DNA from: CAISIP01 sp043759735
GTDB lineage: Bacteria; Pseudomonadota; Gammaproteobacteria; Burkholderiales; Burkholderiaceae_C
DNA: 64,000 nt
Direction: 5' to 3'
Assembly (NCBI GenBank): GCA_043759735.1
Contig: JAYUQC010000127.1
Span: 1-64,000 of the forward strand
The notes under the pieces: model-generated
Told to the model about the DNA's origin: nothing
The model's input: the letters and a program-made list of their open reading frames with translations, nothing else
The model's database searches: none
Position numbers and translations under genes: made by a program
Part shown: piece by piece, positions 8,037 through 16,973 of the stretch
Layout: each line of letters starts with the position of its first letter
How positions within the stretch are numbered: position 1 is the stretch's first letter

Positions 8037-9266
8037 CTCGTAGCGCAGCGCCTGGATCGGCAACAGGCGCGAGGCCCGGCGCGCCGGGTAGAAACCGAAA
8101 AACACGCCGACAAAGCCTGAAAAGCCCGCCGCCAGCACGATGCTGCTGACGGTCATGCTGACCTGCCAACCGGCAAACTGGCCAATGGCCCAGGTCGCGA
8201 TCGCACCAATGACCACACCAATCGCGCCGCCGATCAGGCTCAGCGTGACCGCCTCGATCAGAAACTGCGCCAGGATGTCGCGCCCGCGCGCACCCACGGC
8301 CATGCGCAGGCCGATCTCGCGGGTGCGTTCGGTGACGCTGACCAGCATGATGTTCATGATGCCGATGCCGCCGATCACCAGGCTGATGCCGGCTACCGCC
8401 GCCAGCAGCAGGGTCATGACCTGGCTCGACGCTTCCTGGGCCTGCAGTATCTCGGTCAGATTGCGGATGGTGAAAGTGTCGTCCGCGTTGGGCTGGATCT
8501 TGAAACGCTGGCGCAGCAAGGACTTGATGTTGTCCTCGGCCGCCTTCATGCTCTGGCCTTCCTTGACCTTGACGCTGATCGAGCCGATACGCCGTGCCTT
8601 GCCGCCGGTCCCGCCCTGGATGCGATTGCGGTAGGTACTGATCGGCACCATCAGCACATCGTCCTGGTCCTGCCCGTTGGCATTCTGGCCCTTCTTGGCC
8701 AGCACGCCGACGATGGTGACCGGCACCTTCTTGACCCGGATCACCTGGTCCAGCGGATCAGCCTCACCGAACAGTTCCCGTGCCGTTGTCTGCCCGATGA
8801 TCGCCACCTTAGCCGAGCCAGACATCTCGGCGGCCTCGAACAGGCGCCCGGATTCCAGCGTCCAATCGCGCGCCTCCAGATAGTCGTTGCTGGTGCCAAA
8901 TATGCTGGTGCTCCAGTTGGCATTGCCGGCCACCACCTGGGCACCGGCGCGCGACACCGGCGCGGCAACCTGCACCTCGGGTACTTCCAGCGCAATGGCC
9001 TGCGCGTCTTCTTCCGTCAATGCCTGGCCAGTCTGCGCGCCCAGCCGCGCACCGCCCTGGGTGATGGTGCCGGGAAACACCAGCATGATGTTGGAGCCCA
9101 GGCCCTTCATCTGCTCTTTGACACGGTTCGTCGCGCCCTGCCCGACCGCGATCATCGTGATCACTGCGGCCACGCCGATGATGATGCCCAGCATCGTCAG
9201 GATGCTGCGCAAGGTGTTGGCCGCCAGCGCCCGCACGGCGCTGCGCAGAGCTGCCAGCGTATTCAT
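8034..9266 (-). CDS. MacB-type ABC transporter permease
   Basis: This 410-residue inner-membrane permease has one N-terminal membrane helix (around LRSILTMLGIIIGVAAV), a large periplasmic domain, and three C-terminal helices of the FtsX/MacB type ending ALRYE. In MacAB systems it works by mechanotransmission, driving substrate from the periplasm through a TolC-like channel. The ATPase is a separate gene here, whereas E. coli MacB is one chain. Start 9266 is chosen because its ATG overlaps the ATPase stop (ATGA), which suggests translational coupling; an upstream in-frame ATG would add 30 unlikely residues. Its stop is part of the 76-bp repeat. Substrate unknown. Confidence 0.92.
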   Translation of the reverse strand: MNTLAALRSAVRALAANTLRSILTMLGIIIGVAAVITMIAVGQGATNRVKEQMKGLGSNIMLVFPGTITQGGARLGAQTGQALTEEDAQAIALEVPEVQVAAPVSRAGAQVVAGNANWSTSIFGTSNDYLEARDWTLESGRLFEAAEMSGSAKVAIIGQTTARELFGEADPLDQVIRVKKVPVTIVGVLAKKGQNANGQDQDDVLMVPISTYRNRIQGGTGGKARRIGSISVKVKEGQSMKAAEDNIKSLLRQRFKIQPNADDTFTIRNLTEILQAQEASSQVMTLLLAAVAGISLVIGGIGIMNIMLVSVTERTREIGLRMAVGARGRDILAQFLIEAVTLSLIGGAIGVVIGAIATWAIGQFAGWQVSMTVSSIVLAAGFSGFVGVFFGFYPARRASRLLPIQALRYE

Positions 9267-10045
9267 GCTGCGGGCTCCGCCGCCGCTATCGGGCCGTATT
9301 GCGCCCATGCCGCCTTGGTGCGACCCACCTCCGACAGCCATTGCTGGCGTGTGCACCGCTCCTGGTCCTGCAGAATCAATCCGTCGCGAAACACGATCTT
9401 GCGCCGCGCCCAGTCGGCGATGTCGCTTTCATGCGTCACCAGCACTACTGTCAATCCGGCGCGGTTGAGTTCGGTCAGCAGGCGCATGATGTCTTCGCTG
9501 GTCTGGGTGTCGAGAGCGCCGGTCGGCTCGTCGGCCAGGATCAGCTGGGGTTTGTTGACCAGTGCTCGGGCGATCGCGACGCGCTGCTGCTGGCCGCCGG
9601 AGAGTTCGGACGGCGTGTGTGTATGGCGCTCGCCCAGGCCGACCTCCTGCAGCGCCGCCATCGCGCGCGCGCGCCGCTGCGCCGATGCCATGCCGGCGTA
9701 CACCATGGGCAGTTCCACGTTCTCCCGTGCGCTGGTGCGGGGCAGCAGGTTGAACTGCTGGAACACAAAACCGATGCGCCGGTTGCGAATCGAGGCCAGC
9801 TGGTCGGATGACATCGATTCGACCGACTCGCCCGCCAATTCATAATGTCCGGCGCTCGGCAGGTCCAGGCAGCCCAGGATGTTCATCAGCGTCGATTTTC
9901 CCGAGCCCGACGCGCCCATGATGGCGACGAAATCGCCCGCGCCGATGTCCAGCGACACGCCGCGCAAGGCATGCACCGTCTGGTCACCCATGGCGTAAAC
10001 CTTGGTGATGTCTCGCGCGGCGATCAGCGCTGCCGGGTCGGCCAT
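9263..10045 (-). CDS. MacB-type ABC transporter ATP-binding protein
   Basis: This 260-residue cytoplasmic ATPase has Walker A GASGSGKST at 44-52, the signature LSGGQQQRVAIARAL, Walker B LILADEPTGALD and the switch histidine in VTHE. It belongs to the LolD/MacB subfamily. The C-terminus runs about 30 residues past the usual end. The gene follows the adaptor gene after about 9 bp and overlaps the permease gene by 4 bp, so the three form one operon. No outer-membrane channel gene is nearby, so a TolC homologue elsewhere is likely used. Confidence 0.94.
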   Translation of the reverse strand: MADPAALIAARDITKVYAMGDQTVHALRGVSLDIGAGDFVAIMGASGSGKSTLMNILGCLDLPSAGHYELAGESVESMSSDQLASIRNRRIGFVFQQFNLLPRTSARENVELPMVYAGMASAQRRARAMAALQEVGLGERHTHTPSELSGGQQQRVAIARALVNKPQLILADEPTGALDTQTSEDIMRLLTELNRAGLTVVLVTHESDIADWARRKIVFRDGLILQDQERCTRQQWLSEVGRTKAAWAQYGPIAAAEPAA

Positions 10046-10054
10046 AACGTGCCC

Positions 10055-12094
10055 CTAGAACTGCAGGCGCGGGCCGCTGGCGGGCCGGCCCGATCCGTTG
10101 CCCGAAGCCACCACACCGATGATCACGGTCGCTCCTTCGCGCAACGGGGCAGCCGCAGGGTTGTCGGGAGTCACCAGCAACTCGGTGCTGCTGCCGTCCG
10201 AAATGCCCAACCGCACATTGAACGCCTTCGGTTTGCCGTCCTCACCCATCAGATAGATCCGGCCGCGGGAACTGGTACGCCCCGCTGCCTCGCTCAGCAT
10301 GGCCGCATACCGTGTCTTTTGCTCCGGTGTCAGCATATCGCCAATACGGGCGCGTAGATCGGCCATGATGCGGTCGCGACCTTTGGGGCGCTCCTCGGCG
10401 CTCAAATCACGCAGTGCCATGAAGCGCGGTCGCGCCTCGGCGAACACGACGTCTACCTTAGCCACCTGCTCCACGTCAAGCCCGAGCTCGGCCACCAGGC
10501 GGTTGCGAAACTCCCGCAACGGGCCACCACCGGGAGCCGACGGCGTCGCTGCAGCACCGGCGCCAGCACCAGGCGGAACCGACACCGGCTTGGTGCCAGC
10601 ACCAGGCGGAGCCGGCACCGGCTTGGCTTGGCCTGCGGCGGCACGATTGTCGGGTGTGGCGGCAATGGGTGTGTCACCGCCAGCCGCACGGTTGGCCGCG
10701 GCCCTGGCCTGCATCTGCTCATAAGTGGCACGCTGGTCCGGAGTCAGCAAGGCATTTATCTTTTGCTGCATCTCGCCCAGCAGCTTGGTACGCGCCGCCA
10801 TGCGGGCATCCTGCTCCAGCTCGACCAGGGCCATGAAGCGCGGTCGAAGTTCGAGCATGATCCCATCGAGTTTGGCCTGCTGCGCAGCGTCGAGCTTGAG
10901 CCCGTTGACCAGTCGCTCCCGTTGCGCGGCAAATCCGCCGCCTGCTTGCTGGGCATGGGCGCTGGATATCCAGGACCAGCTGCTCGCATCGCTGGTCGCC
11001 GACCTGGATGCCCCGGCGGCCGGCGCCGACGCGCCGGTCGCCATCGGCTCGACGCCAGCGATCCGCACCCGCAAAGCGGCATTGGGCACCTTGAGCACGT
11101 TCTCGCGCTGGTCGGTCACGATCCGCACATTGGCCGTCATGCCTGGCAGCAGGCGTCCGGCGCTGTTGGAGAAGCCGACGACCGCCACGTAGGTCACGAC
11201 GTTGGCAATATTCTGGGCCGCCTTGCGCACCTGGCGCACATCGCCCTCGAAGGTCTGGCCCGGAAACGCATCGATGCTGAACGTGGCCCGCTGGCCAGCG
11301 CGAATACGCCCGATGTCGCTTTCGTCGACGCTGGCATCGACCTGCATGTCGGACAGGTTCTGCGCAATCACAAAAAGCTCGGGCGATTGCAGACTGGCAG
11401 CCACTGTCTGCCCCTTTTCGATCGCACGCTTGATCACGATGCCATCGACCGGCGCCGTAATCCGCGTGCGTGCCAGATCCACCCTCGCCTGCGCCAGCGC
11501 CGCCTGCCGTTGCGCCACGTTGGCCAGCGCCGACTTGATCTGCGCCTCGGTCACACCGACCTGGGCCTGGGTCGCCTTGAGCCCCTCGGCACTCGTGTTG
11601 ACCAGGGCGCGGGCGCGGTCGGCCTCGCTCTGGGCGATGAACTGCATCTGCACCAGGCTTTGCTTGCGCTCGAAATCGCGCTGCGCTTCGTTCAAGTCGA
11701 CCTGGGCCCGCGCGACCTGCGCCCGGCTCGCCGCCGCCGATGCCTGGGCTGTCAAAACGGCGGCCTGCGAAGCCTCCACGTCGGCCTGGGCCGAGCGCAC
11801 CCGGTATTCGAAGGTCTCCGGGTCGATCTGGGCAATCAACTGCCCGGCCTTGACCTCGGAATTGAAGTCGACCAGCAGATCCCGGATCTGGCCCGACACC
11901 TGCGTGCCGACCGACACCTGGGTCACCGGATTGACCGCTCCACTGGCCGACACCGTGGACTGCAGGTTGCCACGTTCGATGGTGGCCGTGCGGTACTGCA
12001 CCGCCTCGGCGCCAGAGCGTTGTGTCCACCACCATGCGGCGGCGGCGGCCGCAATGACCAATCCCGGCACCAGGAGCCAGCGCGCTTTTTTCAT
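10055..12094 (-). CDS. MacA-type periplasmic adaptor with two inserted Spy/CpxP-like helical modules
   Basis: At 679 residues this is about 280 longer than a usual MacA adaptor. Residues 5-24 anchor it in the inner membrane. Lipoyl halves and an alpha-hairpin with heptad-like Ala/Gln-rich repeats run to about 215, and the beta-barrel to about 340. The membrane-proximal domain is interrupted after VPNAALRVR (335-344) and resumes at GRIYLMGEDGKPK (611-623). The insert holds two related segments, about 392-465 and 527-604, each with an RPRFMAL core and an LTPxQ motif (450-453 and 588-591), joined by a Pro/Ala/Gly linker with a PPGAG repeat. LTxxQ motifs mark the Spy/CpxP periplasmic chaperone and metal-sensing family. 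The insert may sense cargo, metal or envelope stress, which is inference. Confidence 0.9.
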   Translation of the reverse strand: MKKARWLLVPGLVIAAAAAAWWWTQRSGAEAVQYRTATIERGNLQSTVSASGAVNPVTQVSVGTQVSGQIRDLLVDFNSEVKAGQLIAQIDPETFEYRVRSAQADVEASQAAVLTAQASAAASRAQVARAQVDLNEAQRDFERKQSLVQMQFIAQSEADRARALVNTSAEGLKATQAQVGVTEAQIKSALANVAQRQAALAQARVDLARTRITAPVDGIVIKRAIEKGQTVAASLQSPELFVIAQNLSDMQVDASVDESDIGRIRAGQRATFSIDAFPGQTFEGDVRQVRKAAQNIANVVTYVAVVGFSNSAGRLLPGMTANVRIVTDQRENVLKVPNAALRVRIAGVEPMATGASAPAAGASRSATSDASSWSWISSAHAQQAGGGFAAQRERLVNGLKLDAAQQAKLDGIMLELRPRFMALVELEQDARMAARTKLLGEMQQKINALLTPDQRATYEQMQARAAANRAAGGDTPIAATPDNRAAAGQAKPVPAPPGAGTKPVSVPPGAGAGAAATPSAPGGGPLREFRNRLVAELGLDVEQVAKVDVVFAEARPRFMALRDLSAEERPKGRDRIMADLRARIGDMLTPEQKTRYAAMLSEAAGRTSSRGRIYLMGEDGKPKAFNVRLGISDGSSTELLVTPDNPAAAPLREGATVIIGVVASGNGSGRPASGPRLQF

Positions 12095-12282
12095 ACATGG
12101 ATTCTAGGAACAAGGGCAAGCACTCTGCCAGATACGGGCATCTGGAACTGTAAAGGCACGGCAAAGTTGCTCGCGCCCGCTGGCTGCAACTCGCACCACG
12201 CAGCGCGCACTTCGTCGCAATCCGATCGCCACGACCAGCATGCCCTGGCACATTCGGCTCCATCGCGACGACGCAGATCACC

Positions 12283-12696
12283 ATGCAACTCACACCCTTG
12301 ATCGCCATCCACATGAGTGCGGCCATCGCCGCCATCGCTATCGGCCCGCTCGCGCTGTGGGCGCGCAAGGGCCGCCGGCAGCGGCCGCGTCTGCACCGGG
12401 CCTTCGGTTATGCCTGGGTCACGCTGATGCTGGCGACCGCGATCTCTGCCATCTTCATCCGCGACTTTGCGCTGCCCAACATTGCCGGCTATACGCCGGT
12501 TCACCTTCTGGTGCCAATCGTAATGCTCATGCTGGTCGGCGCTTTCTGGTTCCTGGCGCGCGGAAACATCAACGGACACCGCAAGACGATGCAGAACCTG
12601 TATCTGGGCGCCTGCGTCATCGCCGGCGGGTTCACGCTGCTGCCGGGCCGCTTTCTCGGCGATCTGGTGCTGGGCCAGTGGCTCGGACTGATCTAG
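12283..12696 (+). CDS. DUF2306 membrane protein
   Basis: This 137-residue protein has about four membrane helices: an N-terminal IHMSAAIAAIAIGPLAL segment, two central ones and one near the end. Conserved features are a HRAFGYAWV segment after the first loop and NGHRKTMQNLY before the last helix, both typical of DUF2306. The function of this family is not known. It is divergent from the MacA-like gene and is followed 43 bp later by a membrane-bound LytTR gene, so the two may be co-transcribed. Confidence 0.82.
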   Translation: MQLTPLIAIHMSAAIAAIAIGPLALWARKGRRQRPRLHRAFGYAWVTLMLATAISAIFIRDFALPNIAGYTPVHLLVPIVMLMLVGAFWFLARGNINGHRKTMQNLYLGACVIAGGFTLLPGRFLGDLVLGQWLGLI

Positions 12697-12739
12697 ATCC
12701 GCGGCACCACCTGACGCGACCTAAAATCGACCACAACCC

Positions 12740-13198
12740 ATGACTACCCGGTTCTCGAACGAAGACCTCGACAAGCTGGCGCGCAGGCGCGCAGGCGCCA
12801 AGCTGGGCTGGTATGGCCATGCAGCGGTGTACCTGGTCGTCAACCTGTTCCTGTTCGCTTTGTCGGAATACGCGCTGGAACAGCGCCGCTGGTCGGTCTA
12901 TCCCTTGCTCGGCTGGGGCCTGGGTCTGACGTTGCATGGCGTCGCGGTGTTCGTGCTCAAGTATGTGCGGGTGCTGACCGCGGATCGTGAGTACCTGATC
13001 AGGACACCGCTGCGCGAGCTGCTGCCCCAACTCGATCCGCGATTGTTCTGGCAGGTCCACCGGGCCCATGTGGTGCGGGCCGGCGCCATCGACATCGTGA
13101 CCCGCGACGAGAGCGGGAAACTGTGGATCGCACTGCGCGCAAACCCGCATCGCATCGCGGTCAACCGCTTGTATGCTCACCGCTTCAAGGCCATGTAG
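12740..13198 (+). CDS. 2TM-LytTR fusion, putative membrane-anchored transcription regulator
   Basis: This 152-residue protein joins two membrane helices (about 25-43 and 53-73, with a GWGLGLTLHG motif typical of 2TM domains) to a LytTR DNA-binding domain (about 74-150). LytTR landmarks are KYVRVLT, EYLIRTPLREL, the LDPRLFWQVHRAHVV core and the closing AVNRLYAHRF. The first LytTR strand appears to merge with the end of the second helix, so there is no linker between membrane and DNA-binding parts. Such fusions may regulate neighbouring genes in response to a membrane signal; the DUF2306 gene upstream is the obvious candidate partner, by inference only. Confidence 0.83.
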   Translation: MTTRFSNEDLDKLARRRAGAKLGWYGHAAVYLVVNLFLFALSEYALEQRRWSVYPLLGWGLGLTLHGVAVFVLKYVRVLTADREYLIRTPLRELLPQLDPRLFWQVHRAHVVRAGAIDIVTRDESGKLWIALRANPHRIAVNRLYAHRFKAM

Positions 13199-13228
13199 TG
13201 CAAAGCGCACGGTTACCGGAGAAACATC

Positions 13229-13858
13229 TTGGAAAATCAAACCGGCGACACCCCATCCGATGGCGCGATCCAGGTGCTCGACTACTGGTTCGGGGACGCA
13301 ATGGAGCGGGGTTGGCCAAGCCAGAGCCGCAGCGCCCTCTGGTTCGGCGGCGGCAAAGAACTGGACGAAGACATCGCCCGCCGCTTCGGCGCAAAGGTCG
13401 AACAGGCGATGGCCGGCGGATTGACCGCCTGGGAGGCGACGCCGCTGTCCCTGCTGGCGCTGGTGATTGTGTTGGACCAGTTCACCCGTAACCTGTTTCG
13501 TGGCAAGGGGCGGGCATTCGACGGTGATGCGCGTGCGCAGTCACTGGTGCAGGACGCCTTGACCAAAGGCTGGCAGGCGAAATTACCGCTGGCTGGCGCT
13601 GTGTTTTTGTACATGCCGTTGATGCATGCGGAGCACCCGGCACAGCAGGACGAATGCGTGAGCCGCTTCGCAGAGCTGCTGGCCGGCGCCCCGCCAGAGC
13701 GCCACAAGGACCTGCAGGGCAACCTCGCCTTTGCCGAGAAACACCGCGACATCATCGTCCGTTTTGGCCGCTTTCCTTACCGCAATGCGGCATTGGGGCG
13801 CATCAGCAGCGATGCGGAACAGGCGTTTTTGCGCGACGGGCCCCGATTCGGGCAATAG
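13229..13858 (+). CDS. DUF924 family protein
   Basis: This 209-residue soluble protein has DUF924 hallmarks: VLDYWFG near the start, WF at about 39, LALVIVLDQFTRNLFRGKGRAFDGD in the middle, FLYMPLMHAE and a late FAEKHRDIIVRFGRFPYRN segment. The fold is an all-helical TPR-like solenoid; no enzyme activity is established. The start is TTG at 13229 with a GGAGA ribosome-binding site about 6 bp upstream. No ATG lies early enough to keep the conserved N-terminus. Confidence 0.88.
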   Translation: MENQTGDTPSDGAIQVLDYWFGDAMERGWPSQSRSALWFGGGKELDEDIARRFGAKVEQAMAGGLTAWEATPLSLLALVIVLDQFTRNLFRGKGRAFDGDARAQSLVQDALTKGWQAKLPLAGAVFLYMPLMHAEHPAQQDECVSRFAELLAGAPPERHKDLQGNLAFAEKHRDIIVRFGRFPYRNAALGRISSDAEQAFLRDGPRFGQ

Positions 13859-13909
13859 GCTTGCGGCCCGGCGCATGCCGGCCACCACGGGAACCACGGC
13901 GCCGCTGGA

Positions 13910-14308
13910 TCAGTTGTCGCCCCAATTGCCGTCGCGTGGTTCGTATGGGCCGTGGTAGGCAGACTTGCGATGCTGCTTGCGCCAGCGCTTGTCCCGTCCG
14001 TGCCGATATTCATCCGCCCGCCAGCGTGGCTCCACATAGTACGGTGCTGATGCATAGTACGGTGCTGGTGCATAGACCACCTGCGGTTGAACAACTTGCA
14101 ATACCCTGGGTCGCACCACGACCTGCGGCTGGTATCCATACGCCGGCTGTGTCACCACCACCGGGCGGTGCACAATCATCGGCGGTGCGTTCGACACGCC
14201 AACGGTCCAGTAGACATCACCCGCATGGGCCGTGCCATTGACCAGCCAAGCGGCTGCGGCCAGACCGGCCACAGTCATCAGTGCACCAACAGATCGGCGC
14301 TTTTCCAT
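13910..14308 (-). CDS. Exported Tyr/Pro/Val-rich protein of unknown function
   Basis: This 132-residue protein has a clear signal peptide (MEKRRSVGALMTVAGLAAAA... ending AHA). The mature part opens with GDVYWTVGVSNAPP, then has a low-complexity region of repeated PVVV, QPQVV and APYY motifs, and ends in a basic stretch with RWRADEYRHGRDKRWRKQH and a final DGNWGDN. Start 14308 follows a perfect AGGAGG site; a longer frame upstream lacks one. It may associate with the envelope, but no family function is known to me. Confidence 0.75.
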   Translation of the reverse strand: MEKRRSVGALMTVAGLAAAAWLVNGTAHAGDVYWTVGVSNAPPMIVHRPVVVTQPAYGYQPQVVVRPRVLQVVQPQVVYAPAPYYASAPYYVEPRWRADEYRHGRDKRWRKQHRKSAYHGPYEPRDGNWGDN

Positions 14309-14490
14309 CGTGGGTTCCTCCTGCAAACCGATACCGGGGTGGCGACGCCGCCCCCGTCTGATTAACGCCGGGAAACCCGACACAGATGACCGGTCGCATG
14401 TGACAAGGATTGCCAAACGTAAGTTGTGGGCAGCGGAACCAAGACCCAATGCAACCGACAGGGCCGGTGACGCCGCCTAGAATCCGGTCC

Positions 14491-16317
14491 ATGAGTACGC
14501 CCTCTTCCAAACCACCCAGGACCGCGGCACCGGGCGCGCCGGAATCGGCCAAGACCAGCAATTTCCTGCGCCAGATCATCGAATCCGACCTGGCCCATGG
14601 TGTCAACGCCGGCCGACGGTGGGGCGGAAGCCCTGGCGATGCGGCTCATCATGTAGCTGGGCAGAGCGATCCAGCGCGCATCCGGACCCGTTTTCCACCC
14701 GAACCCAACGGTTACCTGCACATTGGCCATGCCAAGAGCATTTGCCTCAATTTCGGCCTTGCGCAGGAATACGGCGGAGTCTGCCACTTGCGTTTCGACG
14801 ACACCAATCCGGAAAAGGAAGACCGTGAGTTTGTCGACGCCATCGTCGACACCGTGCACTGGCTGGGGTTCGATTGGCAGGCCCATGGCTGCAACCACGT
14901 CTACCACGCGAGCGACTATTTCGACTTCATGTACCGGGCGGCCGAGTACCTGATCAGTGCCGGACACGCGTATGTGGATGAACAAAGCGCCGAGGAAATG
15001 CGGCTCAACCGCGGCGACTTTTCGAGACCCGGCGTCGACAGTGCGTATCGCAATCGGTCCCCGGAGCAAAACCTGACCCGGTTCCGCGAGATGCGCGATG
15101 CCAAACACGTCGATGGCAGCATGGTGTTGCGCGCCAGGGTCGACATGGCCAGCCCGAACATCAACATGCGTGACCCGACGATCTACCGGATCCGGCGCGC
15201 CGAGCACCACAACACCGGCGACAAATGGTGCATCTACCCGATGTACGCCTATGCACACCCGATCGAGGATGCACTCGAACAAATCACCCACAGCATCTGC
15301 ACGCTCGAGTTCGAAGACCAGAGGCCCTGGTACGACTGGGTGCTGGCGCGCCTGATCGAAGGCGGCCTGCTCGCCGCTCCGCCGCCCCGCCAGTATGAGT
15401 TTGCACGGTTGAACCTGACCTATGTGATAACCAGCAAACGCAAGCTGGCGGCACTGGTCTATGACCACAAGGTCAGTGGCTGGGACGACCCGCGGATGCC
15501 GACGCTGGTCGGGTTGCGCCGGCGCGGCTACACGCCCCAGAGCCTGCGTCTGCTGGCCGAGCGCGCCGGCACCAGCAAGGCGGGCGGCTGGACCGACTAC
15601 AGCACGCTGGAGGCTTGTCTGCGCGAAACGTTGGAAAACACCGCGCCACGGGCCATGGCGGTGCTCGATCCGATCAAGCTGGTGATCACCAATTGGAATG
15701 CGGTGATGGGAACCGCCACCGACGGTGCCGGGCTACTCGATGCCTGCAGCGCGCCGCTGCACCCCCATCTGACGGAGATGGGAAGGCGCAATTTCAAAAT
15801 GGGCGGCGAGGTCTGGATCGAGCGCGGGGACTTTGCGGAATCGCCGCCCAAAGGATTCTTTCGCCTGTTTCCGGGCAACAAGGTGCGTCTGAAGTACGGT
15901 CATGTGATCGAATGCACCGGCTGCAGCAAGGGTCCCGATGGCGCCGTCAATGCCGTGCATGCCACCCTGATCCCCGACACCAAGAGCGGTACGCCCGGTT
16001 CGGACAACATCAAGGTCAAGGGCGTCATCACCTGGGTCGGCGTATCCGACGGACTGCCGGCCGAAGTGCGGCTGTATGACCGCCTGTTCACCGAACCGCA
16101 GCCTGACGCTGGCGGACGTGATTTTCTGGCCAGCCTCAACCAGGACAGCCTGCGGGTTGTGCAGGCCATCGTCGAGCCGTCGCTGGCCAGCGCCAAGGCG
16201 GACGACAAGTTCCAGTTCGAACGCCACGGCTATTTCGTGGCTGACCGGGTGGACCATGTGCCGGACATGCCGGTGTTCAACCTGTCGGTCTCGCTCAAGG
16301 ACACCTGGGTCAAATAG
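14491..16317 (+). CDS. glnS: Glutamine--tRNA ligase
   Basis: GlnRS attaches glutamine to tRNA-Gln. The 608-residue class I enzyme has HIGH at 77-80 within RFPPEPNGYLHIGHAKS and the KMSKS-equivalent TSKRK at 314-318, then the anticodon-binding beta barrels. Between the usual N-terminal SNFLRQII-type helix and RFPPEPNG there are about 25 extra residues (GRRWGGSPGDAAHH...). I recall similar extras in Comamonadaceae GlnRS, so this looks like a lineage trait rather than an error. Start 14491 gives the usual N-terminus; an upstream in-frame ATG at 14410 is less likely. Confidence 0.96.
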   Translation: MSTPSSKPPRTAAPGAPESAKTSNFLRQIIESDLAHGVNAGRRWGGSPGDAAHHVAGQSDPARIRTRFPPEPNGYLHIGHAKSICLNFGLAQEYGGVCHLRFDDTNPEKEDREFVDAIVDTVHWLGFDWQAHGCNHVYHASDYFDFMYRAAEYLISAGHAYVDEQSAEEMRLNRGDFSRPGVDSAYRNRSPEQNLTRFREMRDAKHVDGSMVLRARVDMASPNINMRDPTIYRIRRAEHHNTGDKWCIYPMYAYAHPIEDALEQITHSICTLEFEDQRPWYDWVLARLIEGGLLAAPPPRQYEFARLNLTYVITSKRKLAALVYDHKVSGWDDPRMPTLVGLRRRGYTPQSLRLLAERAGTSKAGGWTDYSTLEACLRETLENTAPRAMAVLDPIKLVITNWNAVMGTATDGAGLLDACSAPLHPHLTEMGRRNFKMGGEVWIERGDFAESPPKGFFRLFPGNKVRLKYGHVIECTGCSKGPDGAVNAVHATLIPDTKSGTPGSDNIKVKGVITWVGVSDGLPAEVRLYDRLFTEPQPDAGGRDFLASLNQDSLRVVQAIVEPSLASAKADDKFQFERHGYFVADRVDHVPDMPVFNLSVSLKDTWVK

Positions 16318-16447
16318 CGCGCCGTTGAACTACTTGCGCGTCCGTTGCGCAACTGACAGTCGCCCGTGCTGGCGCATCGGTGGCGACGTAGTTATAGTCG
16401 CCTGTGCGGCGGCGGATTTTCCGCCGCCAACATGCAAGGAATCCACC

Positions 16448-16756
16448 ATGGCCAAGCTCTACGCCGTCTACCAGCAACCTGTCGATGCGGCAGCCTTCGA
16501 CAAGTATTATTACGACACACATGTTCCGCTTGCCAAGAAAATTCCGGGCTTGCGCGGTTATGAGGTGACCCACGGCGACGTGATGGGCATGGGTGGCAAG
16601 CACGCGGTGTACCTGGTCGTGATGCTGTCATTCGATTCCCTGGCCGCCATCGGGGCGGCCATGGCGTCGCCCGAGGGGCAAGCCGCGGCGGCAGACCTGG
16701 CCAACTTCGCCTCGGCCGGAGTGGACGTGATGATGGGCGACACCCGCACCATCTGA
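16448..16756 (+). CDS. EthD family protein
   Basis: This 102-residue small protein has the ferredoxin-like EthD pattern: AKLYAVYQQPVDAAAFDKYYYDTHVPLAKKIPGL near the N-terminus, with the conserved Y-x-x-x-H-V-P-L element, and a C-terminal SPEGQAAAADLANFA helix. Family members are dimeric and are found in ether degradation (EthD) and polyketide or quinone chemistry, but many stand alone with no known role. A good AAGGA site precedes the ATG. It follows glnS by 130 bp in the same direction; no degradation genes are nearby. Confidence 0.87.
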   Translation: MAKLYAVYQQPVDAAAFDKYYYDTHVPLAKKIPGLRGYEVTHGDVMGMGGKHAVYLVVMLSFDSLAAIGAAMASPEGQAAAADLANFASAGVDVMMGDTRTI

Positions 16757-16973
16757 CGTCTCGCGCGAGCGGCGCGCCGCCGCCTCTGGCCCACGCCAAC
16801 CCGTGAGCATTGCAGTTGGCTGCCGCGCCGGCCTAGGCTGCACGCTCTAGGAAACAGGGCCGATATAGGGTGCGCCCACTAAGGGCGATCAGGACAATCC
16901 GGGCATGTCGTTCGTTGCGGGACTCTCCCGCAGCAGGCATTTCCCCTTTGTCACTATCGCCAAGGAGCACACC

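Noticed and set aside
10550..10625. Tandem GC-rich repeats near the 3' half of the MacA-like gene as a minisatellite or CRISPR-like array
   Set aside because: They are two imperfect units encoding the PPGAG linker in frame; there are no spacers or further copies.
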